This document shows positions 16,514 through 23,367 of a stretch of DNA of 25,401 nt, piece by piece (within the stretch, counting starts at the first letter, position 1; the number at the start of each line of letters is the position of its first letter). The notes beneath the pieces were generated by a model. It had not been told where the DNA came from, did no database searches, and was given only the letters and a program-made list of their open reading frames with translations. The DNA is from JAVBNJ01 sp031551625 (lineage in GTDB: Bacteria; Bacteroidota; Bacteroidia; Bacteroidales; UBA932). The stretch is taken from positions 1 to 25,401 of the forward strand of contig JAVBNJ010000150.1 in assembly GCA_031551625.1 (NCBI GenBank), in the 5' to 3' direction. Both the position numbers and the translations under genes were made by a program.

Positions 16514-18277
16514 ATGACCTTTTATCATTTGTATATTCTATTTCGTAAAAAAACACGCTATTGCAAGGCGTCATTTTCTACGATGATACTGATAACATGT
16601 TCAACCATTGCTTTTTCCCAACCGTTGCAATTGTTCGATTCGTTATCTAAAAAAATCGAAAAAATAAGTTCTTCGGAACACCACAAATCCCGGATGTTAC
16701 TGGATACGCTCTATCAAATAGCTGATTCATACCCTGATAAAGTTTCGCTAAGGAGAGAATGTATATACCGCGAAACCGTTTTAAACCATACCCAGGGTTA
16801 TTTCGACTCTACGCTGACACGTCGTATTAATAACGAACTCCGGCAAATTGATTCCGAACAAGAACCTTACAGCTATGCTTTAATATTGTACTCACAAGCG
16901 TTGAACCTGTTCACGATGGGTAGTTACGACGAAGCATTTACAAGCTCGTTAAAGGCCATGAAGTACTTTAAACAGCTAAATGATAGTTTGTTTACAGCCA
17001 AAACATTAAATGTATTGGGGCGTATTTGTAATAATATTAAGAGTTATAAGATGGCGGAAGATTATTACATGGAGGCCTTAAAGTTTTGTAACCCATCATG
17101 TCCGGATTATAATCAAATACGTTCTAATATGTATATTATATGGGCCTCTACCGATCGGCTCAAAGAAGCCGGAGACTCTTTACTGGCGTTTGTCCCTATC
17201 CTCGAGAAGGAAAGTAAATTTGGCTTATTAATCAATTATATGAATATAGCCGTGTTTTATTCTATCAGCAAAAATAAAGAGCAGGCGTATCACTACTATA
17301 TGTTGGCAAAAGATTTGAACTCGCAAATTGACAATGACCGTACATCTATTTTGCTACATTTGAATATAGGCACTTACATAGAGAAAGAAAACTTACAAGA
17401 AGCGTATAAGAATATTAAACAGGCAGATAGCCTTGCAAAGAAAACAAATAACCCTGACTTAATGGCCCTTACATTATATTCTTTATCAAATATCTATGAT
17501 AAATATAATAAAATAGACAGTGCTTATTTTTACTTGAAAGAATACCAGGAGATTAAGAAAAAAATACAAGACAACGCCAAATCTATGGATGCCTACAAAG
17601 CCTACATTTCCATATTCTTGGAGGATTTACAAAAAGAATTGATTATTAACGAGCAAGAGGTCATGTTAAAAAATAGGAGGTTGGTAGTAACCATTGCCCT
17701 GTCGGTGGGGATTATATTGCTCATTACTTCATGGGTCATTATCCTGTACCAGCAAAAACGGCATGGCTGGCAACAAACGCTGCTTAAAGATATTGAAAAC
17801 AAAGAGCTGGAAGAACGCCTGTACAATAAACAATTAATGGAAGAGTTGCAAACGGAGCGGATAGAAGCACAGAAAAGAGAGATTATTTCCTACACGTTAC
17901 TTTTATCGAATAAAGACCACATATTACAGCAAATTGCCGATGAGGCGAAATTTTTACCTGTGCGGCGTAAAGAAGTGAAAGCGATTCATGAAATCATCAA
18001 AAGTAACCTTAATACCGATCGCTTTTGGGAAGACTTCATGTTGCATTTCGAAAAAGTACACCCCGATTTTTTTAAGAAACTAACAGAAATAAGTAAAGAT
18101 TTAACAAAAAACGATATTCAACTATGCGCTTATTTCCGGATAGGGATGTCGACCAAACAAATTGCTCAGATGCTCAATGTTTCGCCGGATTCTATAAAAA
18201 TGCACCGGTACAGAATACGAAAAAAACTAAGTATTCCTGAAAATGAAAATTTTGATACGTTTATGCAAAATATATAA
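16514..18277 (+). CDS. membrane-spanning TPR sensor with LuxR-type helix-turn-helix
   Basis: 587 residues from ATG 16514. The frame is open from a TTG at 16469, but that lies inside the promoter; ATG 16583 is a second choice. An N-terminal signal or anchor segment ends near IAFSQ. Residues about 65-350 are helical TPR-like repeats in the periplasm (YSQALNLFTMGSYDEAFTSS, LNVLGRICNNIKSYKMAEDY, HYYMLAKDLNSQ). A single transmembrane helix is at about 390-413 (TIALSVGIILLITSWVIIL), then a charged cytoplasmic coiled coil, and a LuxR-type HTH at about 530-575 (LCAYFRIGMSTKQIAQMLNV, RYRIRKKL). This is a one-component design common in Bacteroidota: the periplasmic TPR part receives a signal and the cytoplasmic end binds DNA. 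It is transcribed divergently from the protease cluster, which makes that cluster the likely target. No kinase or receiver domain is present. Confidence 0.85.
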   Translation: MTFYHLYILFRKKTRYCKASFSTMILITCSTIAFSQPLQLFDSLSKKIEKISSSEHHKSRMLLDTLYQIADSYPDKVSLRRECIYRETVLNHTQGYFDSTLTRRINNELRQIDSEQEPYSYALILYSQALNLFTMGSYDEAFTSSLKAMKYFKQLNDSLFTAKTLNVLGRICNNIKSYKMAEDYYMEALKFCNPSCPDYNQIRSNMYIIWASTDRLKEAGDSLLAFVPILEKESKFGLLINYMNIAVFYSISKNKEQAYHYYMLAKDLNSQIDNDRTSILLHLNIGTYIEKENLQEAYKNIKQADSLAKKTNNPDLMALTLYSLSNIYDKYNKIDSAYFYLKEYQEIKKKIQDNAKSMDAYKAYISIFLEDLQKELIINEQEVMLKNRRLVVTIALSVGIILLITSWVIILYQQKRHGWQQTLLKDIENKELEERLYNKQLMEELQTERIEAQKREIISYTLLLSNKDHILQQIADEAKFLPVRRKEVKAIHEIIKSNLNTDRFWEDFMLHFEKVHPDFFKKLTEISKDLTKNDIQLCAYFRIGMSTKQIAQMLNVSPDSIKMHRYRIRKKLSIPENENFDTFMQNI

Positions 18278-18299
18278 CTGTATGCTTTGACTGCTGCGG

Positions 18300-18322
18300 A
18301 GGTACGATTCTTTTTCGTACCT
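18300..18322 (+). promoter_or_regulatory. 8-bp palindrome overlapping the uup promoter
   Basis: AGGTACGA (18300-18307) and TCGTACCT (18315-18322) form a perfect 8-bp inverted repeat around a 7-base loop, 22 bases after the regulator stop. The right arm overlaps the -7 element of uup. It may be an operator, or a weak terminator for the regulator transcript; the bases after the stem (TTGTCATC) are only slightly T-rich. Confidence 0.5.
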
Positions 18323-18325
18323 TTG
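18318..18325 (+). promoter_or_regulatory. -7 promoter element of uup
   Basis: TACCTTTG, the same sequence as the peroxidase element, ends 6 bases before ATG 18332. Transcription would start at or just before the ATG, implying a leaderless or near-leaderless mRNA. No -33 element at the usual distance is evident. Confidence 0.55.
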
Positions 18326-18331
18326 TCATCT

Positions 18332-20254
18332 ATGGTTTGTAACCTGCAAATAGAAAATCTCACCAAAAGTTTCGGTGTGCTCACGCTGTTCGAAAATATC
18401 AATTTTTCGATAGGCGAGGGGCAGCGCGTGGGGCTTATTGCCAAAAACGGTACGGGTAAAACAACGCTGCTTAATATCATTGCCGGGAAAGAGGACTATG
18501 AGACCGGTAGCGTAACCTTCCGCAAAGGTGTTGCAATGGCCTACTTGCCGCAAGACCCCGTGTATCCGGGCGATTTGACAGTGTTGCAAGCTTGTTTCCA
18601 CTCCCCTAACGAAACAGTACAGGCCATTGCGCGTTATGAAAAAGCGTTGGCCGACGATGACCACGACGCTCTGGCCACTGCAATGTCGCACATGGACCGC
18701 CTGAAAGCGTGGGACTATGAGCAGCGGGCCAAGCAAATCCTTTCGCAATTAAAAATAACCGATTTTGATCAAAAATTGAGCACCCTTTCCGGCGGCCAGT
18801 TGAAGCGGATAGCCTTGGCCGATGCCCTGATTTCGGAACCCGGCTTGCTCATCCTCGACGAGCCGACCAACCATTTGGATCTGGAAATTGTGGAATGGCT
18901 CGAGGACTACCTGCGCCGCTCGAAACTGAGTTTGCTGATGGTCACACACGACCGCTATTTCCTCGACCGTGTGTGTTCCGATATTCTGGAAATTGACCGG
19001 AAGACCATGTACCACTATCGTGGCAACTATTCGTACTACCTCGAAAAACGGCAGGAGCGTGTAGAGATGCACAATGCCGAGCTGGAGCGTGCCAACAACT
19101 TGTTCCGCCGCGAGCTCGACTGGATGCGCCGCATGCCGCAAGCCCGCGCCACCAAGGCAAAATCGCGTATCGACGATTTTTACAAGTTGGAAGAAAAAGT
19201 AAAAGAACATATCGATACATCGACTGTGAAGCTCCAGGTAAAAGCATCGTACATCGGCACCAAAATTTTTGAAGCAAAGCATATTTATAAAAGCTTTGGC
19301 GAGAAGAAAATCCTGGAAGATTTTAATTACACCTTTTCGCGGTACGAAAAAATGGGAGTGGTGGGTAACAATGGCACCGGCAAGTCCACATTTATTAAAA
19401 TGCTGGTGGGCGAACAGAAGCCCGACCGCGGCCATTTCAGTATCGGTGAAACCGTGAACTTCGGGTATTATGGACAGGATGGACTGGCGTTTAAAGACGA
19501 TGCAAAAGTAATTGACATTGTGCAGGATATTGCCGAAGAAATAGATTTGGGAGGCGGTCGCAAAATGGGCGCTTCGCAGTTCCTGCAACATTTTTTGTTC
19601 TCGCCCGAAAAGCAGCGCGACTATGTGGCCAAACTCAGCGGCGGCGAGCGGCGACGATTATACCTGTGTACGGTACTTATCAAAAATCCGAATTTCCTCG
19701 TATTGGATGAGCCGACCAACGATCTCGATATTATTACGTTAAACATTCTGGAAGAATACTTGCGGGCGTTTCAGGGTTGCGTGATTGTCGTGTCGCACGA
19801 CCGTTATTTTATGGATAAAGTGGTCGATCACCTGCTGGTATTCCGCGGCAATGCCGATGTGAAAGACTACCCCGGTAACTATTCCGACTACCGCGATTGG
19901 AAAGAAGCACAAGACCGGATTGCCAATAAGCAGTTGGCAGTAAGTAATGCGCAGTCGGCGACTGGCAGCGCCGGTGCCAATCGCGTCATTGCGAGGAACG
20001 AAACAATTTCTAATGACGGCGAAGTAAATGTTCCCGTTGTAAAAAAGAAACTCTCCTACAAAGAACAACGCGAACTGGAAGCACTGGAGTCCGAAATTGC
20101 TACGCTCGAAACGGAGAAAAAAGAACTTGAAATAGCGCTATCTACAGGCACTCTTAATCACGAGGAATTAATGACTAAATCTAAACGAATAGTAGAGGTT
20201 GATGAATTTATTGAGCAGAAAATCAATAGACTTATTGAACTTGATATAAACTAA
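18332..20254 (+). CDS. uup: ABC-F family ATPase Uup
   Basis: 640 residues from ATG 18332. The frame also opens at TTG 18287, upstream of the promoter, so that start was rejected. It is a soluble protein with two nucleotide-binding domains and no membrane segment. Walker A: AKNGTGKTT and GNNGTGKST; signatures LSGGQLKRIALADAL and LSGGERRRLYLCTVL; Walker B: LLILDEPTNHLD and FLVLDEPTNDLD. The inter-domain linker carries RRELDWMRRMPQARATKAKS, typical of Uup. The C-terminus is a coiled coil (residues about 575-640) as in Uup, where it binds DNA or the ribosome. Uup acts on ribosomes and in tolerance of DNA precise-excision events. Residues about 551-562, in the linker before the coiled coil, are encoded by a palindromic repeat (19984-20018). 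The FMN reductase gene follows by 20 bases and is probably co-transcribed. Confidence 0.93.
   Translation: MVCNLQIENLTKSFGVLTLFENINFSIGEGQRVGLIAKNGTGKTTLLNIIAGKEDYETGSVTFRKGVAMAYLPQDPVYPGDLTVLQACFHSPNETVQAIARYEKALADDDHDALATAMSHMDRLKAWDYEQRAKQILSQLKITDFDQKLSTLSGGQLKRIALADALISEPGLLILDEPTNHLDLEIVEWLEDYLRRSKLSLLMVTHDRYFLDRVCSDILEIDRKTMYHYRGNYSYYLEKRQERVEMHNAELERANNLFRRELDWMRRMPQARATKAKSRIDDFYKLEEKVKEHIDTSTVKLQVKASYIGTKIFEAKHIYKSFGEKKILEDFNYTFSRYEKMGVVGNNGTGKSTFIKMLVGEQKPDRGHFSIGETVNFGYYGQDGLAFKDDAKVIDIVQDIAEEIDLGGGRKMGASQFLQHFLFSPEKQRDYVAKLSGGERRRLYLCTVLIKNPNFLVLDEPTNDLDIITLNILEEYLRAFQGCVIVVSHDRYFMDKVVDHLLVFRGNADVKDYPGNYSDYRDWKEAQDRIANKQLAVSNAQSATGSAGANRVIARNETISNDGEVNVPVVKKKLSYKEQRELEALESEIATLETEKKELEIALSTGTLNHEELMTKSKRIVEVDEFIEQKINRLIELDIN
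19984..20018 (+). repeat. 35-bp palindromic repeat inserted in frame in uup
   Basis: The sequence opens CGTCATTGCGAGGAACGAA and closes AATGACG, so its ends are 7-bp inverted repeats. From memory, CGTCATTGCGAGG-AACGAA-type sequences occur as dispersed repeats in many bacterial genomes, including Bacteroidota. Here it is translated as VIARNETISNDG within the variable linker of Uup without breaking the frame. Confidence 0.65.
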
Positions 20255-20274
20255 TTCTTTAAATAAATTATTCT

Positions 20275-20820
20275 ATGGCTGCAAAAAATGTATTGACATT
20301 GGTGGGCGGAATCAGCAGTACGTCGATCAATAAACGGCTGTATCACGAAGTGGTGAAACATAACAACACCGGCCTTTTGTTCGAATTGTTCGACATTGCC
20401 ACACTTCCGTTCTTTTCGCAAGACCTTGAGCAAACGCTGCCCGACGAGGTAAAGCGCCTGAAAGAATTGGTGCGCCGTGCCGATGCGGTGTTGATTGTTA
20501 CGCCCGAATACAACCGCTCCATTCCCGGCGTGCTGAAGAATGCGCTGGATTGGGGCTCTCGCCCGTTCAGCGACAATTGTTGGAGCGGAAAACCCGCCGC
20601 CATTATGGGCGCTTCGATTGGCGGCACCGGTACGCTGGCGGCGCAGCAACACCTGCGTGGCGTTTGTTCTTCGCTAAACCTGCACGTGATGAGCCAGCCC
20701 GAATTTTACTTTAACGCCACCGCCAACATGACGGAAGCCGGATTGGTGGAAAAATCGGTTGCTTTTACACAGAAATTTCTGGCCGCATTCGAGGCTTGGA
20801 TTGGAAAAGTGGGGAAATGA
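20275..20820 (+). CDS. NADPH-dependent FMN reductase family flavoprotein
   Basis: The 181-residue cytoplasmic flavodoxin-like protein probably transfers electrons from NAD(P)H through bound FMN to quinones, metal oxyanions or free flavin. The N-terminal phosphate loop is GGISSTSINKRL, and TPEYNRSIPGVLKNALDW (about residues 80-98) is the family hallmark of ChrR/YieF- and ArsH-related reductases. GGTGTLAAQQHLR (about 120-132) matches the second conserved region. Length is close to that of E. coli ChrR. The physiological substrate cannot be read from sequence. ATG 20275 lies 20 bases after the uup stop with no promoter element between, so it is likely the second gene of that operon. Confidence 0.9.
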   Translation: MAAKNVLTLVGGISSTSINKRLYHEVVKHNNTGLLFELFDIATLPFFSQDLEQTLPDEVKRLKELVRRADAVLIVTPEYNRSIPGVLKNALDWGSRPFSDNCWSGKPAAIMGASIGGTGTLAAQQHLRGVCSSLNLHVMSQPEFYFNATANMTEAGLVEKSVAFTQKFLAAFEAWIGKVGK

Positions 20821-20905
20821 AAACGGATACAAAGATGATCCGAATCTCCAAATAGATTCTGCTTGCCAGTTGTTAAGAATCCCAAGTTTGTAAGTCGGAA
20901 CAGTT

Positions 20906-21643
20906 TTACTCGTCTAACCCCGGTCGCACAAAAGCGCGGGCTGCCGGAAATTTTTCTTCCACAGCCCGTCGCAGGCGCTGTAAACCGGCCAGCATGTGTA
21001 GCAATAGGTCTTCATCCTCTCCGAATTTTTGCAGCACGTAACTCCAAGCGCCGATACTGCGATCAATGGCAATAAGCGCCACTTTGGCGGTACCCAATGA
21101 GTCGAGCGGGTCTATTTCCCAATCCTTTTCATCTTCCAGCGCTTTATGGGCGCGCTGCAGTTTAATGAATATAAAATGCCGGTACCATTGAACGATTTCC
21201 AAACAGTCTTTCAATCGCTCATCTTCCATGCGTAATTCCACCCCAAGCGGCTCTTTTTGGTCGAGCGCTTCGAGCCATGCTTGTACCTGCTTGTCATACG
21301 CTTTTCCTTGCAGCACACAGGGATTGTTGCGGGCTATGCGGTCTTTTTCTTTTTCGCGCTGTTCGTCCTCTTCGGTAATTTCCATAGTACTCAAATCAAT
21401 ACCGCGCTCTTCAATCATTTCCCGGAGCATTTCGACTGAAGCCGCAAAGACCATGCCCATTTCATCCCAAAATTCTTGGAAGTTGATATCGGACGCTGTT
21501 TGAGGCTGCATCTGGAAATTAGTGCAACGCTCTGTAAATGCACAACGCTCACACCAGCGATCGCACCAATTGTAAATGCCCGAAATCATTCGTGGGTCAT
21601 CTACAGTGGCTTTCATTTTTTGGATGTATTCTTGAATGTCCAT
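20906..21643 (-). CDS. uncharacterised protein with an N-terminal CxxxCxxCx5C motif
   Basis: 245 residues from ATG 21643 (MDIQEYIQKM). The frame opens 21 bases earlier at a TTG, but that lies in the promoter element. I do not recognise the family. Residues 26-43 (NWCDRWCERCAFTERCTNF, beginning one residue earlier) hold Cys27, Cys31, Cys34 and Cys40, a spacing able to bind zinc or an iron-sulfur cluster. The rest is strongly helical and acidic with Trp-rich segments (EFWDEMGMVF, EIVQWYRHFIFIKLQRA, IGAWSYVLQKF). No signal peptide or membrane segment is seen, so it should be cytoplasmic. It converges on the FMN reductase gene across 85 bp without a clear terminator, and stands back to back with the efflux gene. 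Confidence 0.8.
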   Translation of the reverse strand: MDIQEYIQKMKATVDDPRMISGIYNWCDRWCERCAFTERCTNFQMQPQTASDINFQEFWDEMGMVFAASVEMLREMIEERGIDLSTMEITEEDEQREKEKDRIARNNPCVLQGKAYDKQVQAWLEALDQKEPLGVELRMEDERLKDCLEIVQWYRHFIFIKLQRAHKALEDEKDWEIDPLDSLGTAKVALIAIDRSIGAWSYVLQKFGEDEDLLLHMLAGLQRLRRAVEEKFPAARAFVRPGLDE

Positions 21644-21653
21644 AACTAGTATG

Positions 21654-21661
21654 CAAATATA
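21654..21661 (-). promoter_or_regulatory. -7 element of the cysteine-motif protein gene
   Basis: The minus strand reads TATATTTG, an exact -7 match, ending 10 bases before ATG 21643. The leader would be only a few nucleotides. It overlaps the open frame upstream of that ATG, which is why the TTG start at 21664 was rejected. Confidence 0.55.
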
Positions 21662-21727
21662 CAATGAAAATTCTATCTTCGTACAGCAGGGGCAATTTTC
21701 TTAGAGAAACCGTATCAAAATTTAACC

Positions 21728-21781
21728 ATGGCGCATAATCTAACAAAGCGAATAAAAGGAATTTTGCGGTGGTTGTCTTGA
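21728..21781 (+). CDS. possible 17-residue leader peptide upstream of the efflux gene
   Basis: ATG at 21728 opens MAHNLTKRIKGILRWLS and stops at 21779-21781, directly at the foot of a GC-rich hairpin with a T run. A short basic peptide followed by a terminator and then a drug-efflux gene resembles an attenuation leader. No ribosome-binding site or clear promoter is seen; TATCTTCG at 21674-21681 is one base off the -7 consensus. Chance is a real alternative at this length. Confidence 0.3.
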   Translation: MAHNLTKRIKGILRWLS

Positions 21782-21807
21782 TGTCCCGCATTGCGGGGGC
21801 ATTTTTT
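21781..21807 (+). terminator. terminator-like hairpin upstream of the efflux gene
   Basis: ATGTCCCGC pairs with GCGGGGGCAT around a 3-base loop (one bulged G and one G-T pair), followed by six T on the plus strand (21802-21807). No full-size plus-strand gene ends here, so it may end a short leader transcript or shield the efflux promoter just downstream. Confidence 0.6.
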
Positions 21808-21818
21808 AAAGGAATTGC

Positions 21819-21826
21819 TATATTTG
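21819..21826 (+). promoter_or_regulatory. -7 promoter element of the efflux gene
   Basis: TATATTTG, an exact consensus match, ends 19 bases before ATG 21846, giving a leader of about 13-16 nt. The -33 region falls at the terminator-like hairpin and has no clear TTTG at the usual distance. Confidence 0.6.
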
Positions 21827-21845
21827 TTTTATTTTTACTATAACA

Positions 21846-23258
21846 ATGACCGGCGAAAAATCATCGAACGTATTGCTATGGTTGGTGGCCATCGGTTATT
21901 TCATGCAAACGCTGGACACCACCATTGTCAATACTGCCCTACCCAGCATGGCGGCTAGCCTGCACGAGAGCCCGTTGAAAATGCAAGCCGTGGTAGTTTC
22001 CTATACGTTGGTAATGGCGGTTATGATTCTTGTCAGCGGTTGGCTGGCCGATAAGTTCGGCACGCGGAAGGTCTATTTAGTATCGTTGTTTTTATTTACA
22101 GTAGGTTCCTTTTTCTGTGCCGTTTCTACCACGCTAACGGAGCTGGTTCTTTCGCGCGTGCTGCAAGGGTTGGGCGGTGCCATGCTGCAACCGGTGGGCC
22201 GTCTGGCGGTGTTGCGCGCTTTTCCGCACGAACGATTCCTGAAAGCCATTAGTTTTGTGACGGTGCCTGCATTGATAGGGCCGATGCTGGGGCCGACATT
22301 GGGCGGCTGGCTCTCGCAAACATTCTCGTGGCACTGGATTTTCCTGATTAACATTCCGGTTGGGATTGCCGGATTCATCCTTTCATTTTTTTATATGCGC
22401 GATTACCGGCCGGCGAAAACCGGCGCTTTCGACATCGTGGGATTTCTACTTATCGCATTGGGCATGGCCATCGTGTCGTATGCGTTAGATGGAATGGTAG
22501 AATTGGGGCTGCGCCGTGCTACGGCCATTCTGTTTACCGTTGTCGGGATGATATTTCTTGTCTGCTACTGGCTTTATGCCTCGCGCAAAAAAGAAACACT
22601 GTTCCCATTGGAGCTATTCAAAGTACAGACTTTCCGGGTGGGTATTTTGGGTAATTTTTTCTCCCGCCTGGGAAGTAATGGCGCGCCTTTCCTGTTACCA
22701 CTCTTTTTCCAGGTGGGATTGGGCTATTCGCCGTTGAAATCGGGACTTATGATGTTGCCCTCGGCCTTATCGAGTATCCTGATGAAAAAAATGGGAGTCG
22801 ATCTGATAAACCGGATTGGCTACCGGGCTACATTGGTGGGTAATACCATCGTGTTGGGAGTAATGCTCGCATCCTTTGCATTGCTTTCGGACACGACACC
22901 ATTATGGGTATTATTCATCCAGTTGTTTTTGTTTGGCGGCATCAACTCCCTACAGTTTTCGGCTATGAACAGTATTACGCTGAAAGACTTGAGTTACACA
23001 CAGGCTAGCAGCGGCAACAGTTTTCTGTCGATGATCATGATTTTTTCGATGAGCCTTGGTGTGGCGCTGGCCGCCGCGTTACTGGCCATGTTCAACGATA
23101 TGACAACCACTCGGCACCTGACGAATTCTTTAACCGGATTTCATTGGGCATTTTTGTGCATTGGGGTTATTTCGGTAATTACAGCCATCATTTTTGCACA
23201 ATTGCCGAAGCACGATAAGAATGAGTACGATGAAAAACAAGAGGCGCTTACAAAATAA
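21846..23258 (+). CDS. mdtD: MFS drug efflux permease, DHA2 (14-TM) family, MdtD-like
   Basis: The 470-residue inner-membrane proton antiporter resembles E. coli MdtD closely along its length, including FMQTLDTTIVNTALPSMA, SGWLADKFGTRKV (motif A), RVLQGLGGAMLQPVGRL, GPMLGPTLGG (motif C), SWHWIFLINIPVGI and LASSGNS-like ASSGNSFLSMIMIFSMSLGV near the C-terminus. About 14 hydrophobic segments are visible, and the length equals MdtD. Asp in LDTTIV of helix 1 is the conserved acidic residue of the DHA2 group. Substrates are not predictable. A promoter element lies just upstream, with a possible leader peptide and hairpin before it. The DcaP-like porin gene follows on the same strand but has its own promoter. 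Confidence 0.92.
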   Translation: MTGEKSSNVLLWLVAIGYFMQTLDTTIVNTALPSMAASLHESPLKMQAVVVSYTLVMAVMILVSGWLADKFGTRKVYLVSLFLFTVGSFFCAVSTTLTELVLSRVLQGLGGAMLQPVGRLAVLRAFPHERFLKAISFVTVPALIGPMLGPTLGGWLSQTFSWHWIFLINIPVGIAGFILSFFYMRDYRPAKTGAFDIVGFLLIALGMAIVSYALDGMVELGLRRATAILFTVVGMIFLVCYWLYASRKKETLFPLELFKVQTFRVGILGNFFSRLGSNGAPFLLPLFFQVGLGYSPLKSGLMMLPSALSSILMKKMGVDLINRIGYRATLVGNTIVLGVMLASFALLSDTTPLWVLFIQLFLFGGINSLQFSAMNSITLKDLSYTQASSGNSFLSMIMIFSMSLGVALAAALLAMFNDMTTTRHLTNSLTGFHWAFLCIGVISVITAIIFAQLPKHDKNEYDEKQEALTK

Positions 23259-23330
23259 ATTGATAAAAATTTTTACAGATTGATTAATTTTCAAGCCTGC
23301 GATGATTAATGCCAAAAGATTTAAAAAACC

Positions 23331-23338
23331 TATCTTTG
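23331..23338 (+). promoter_or_regulatory. -7 promoter element of the porin gene
   Basis: TATCTTTG, an exact -7 match, ends 29 bases before ATG 23368. It lies inside the open frame that begins at 23302 and so excludes the upstream ATG as the start. Confidence 0.6.
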
Positions 23339-23367
23339 GAATAATTTGTATAAAAAATACAATCGTC

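Noticed and set aside
18287..18331. N-terminal extension of Uup from TTG 18287
   Set aside because: It lies upstream of the -7 element, and family members begin at the equivalent of ATG 18332.
18749..19591. 280-codon minus-strand frame opposite uup
   Set aside because: It is antisense to conserved ABC-F motifs, has no recognisable domain, and is explained as a shadow of the uup codon pattern.
20824..20842. Terminator between the FMN reductase gene and the convergent gene
   Set aside because: Only a 5-bp stem (CGGAT/ATCCG) with no T run; too weak to call.
21644..21664. N-terminal extension of the cysteine-motif protein from TTG 21664
   Set aside because: It overlaps the -7 element TATATTTG; ATG 21643 is the natural start.
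23302..23367. Porin start at ATG 23302
   Set aside because: It precedes the -7 element TATCTTTG and would put a basic 22-residue stretch before a complete signal peptide.
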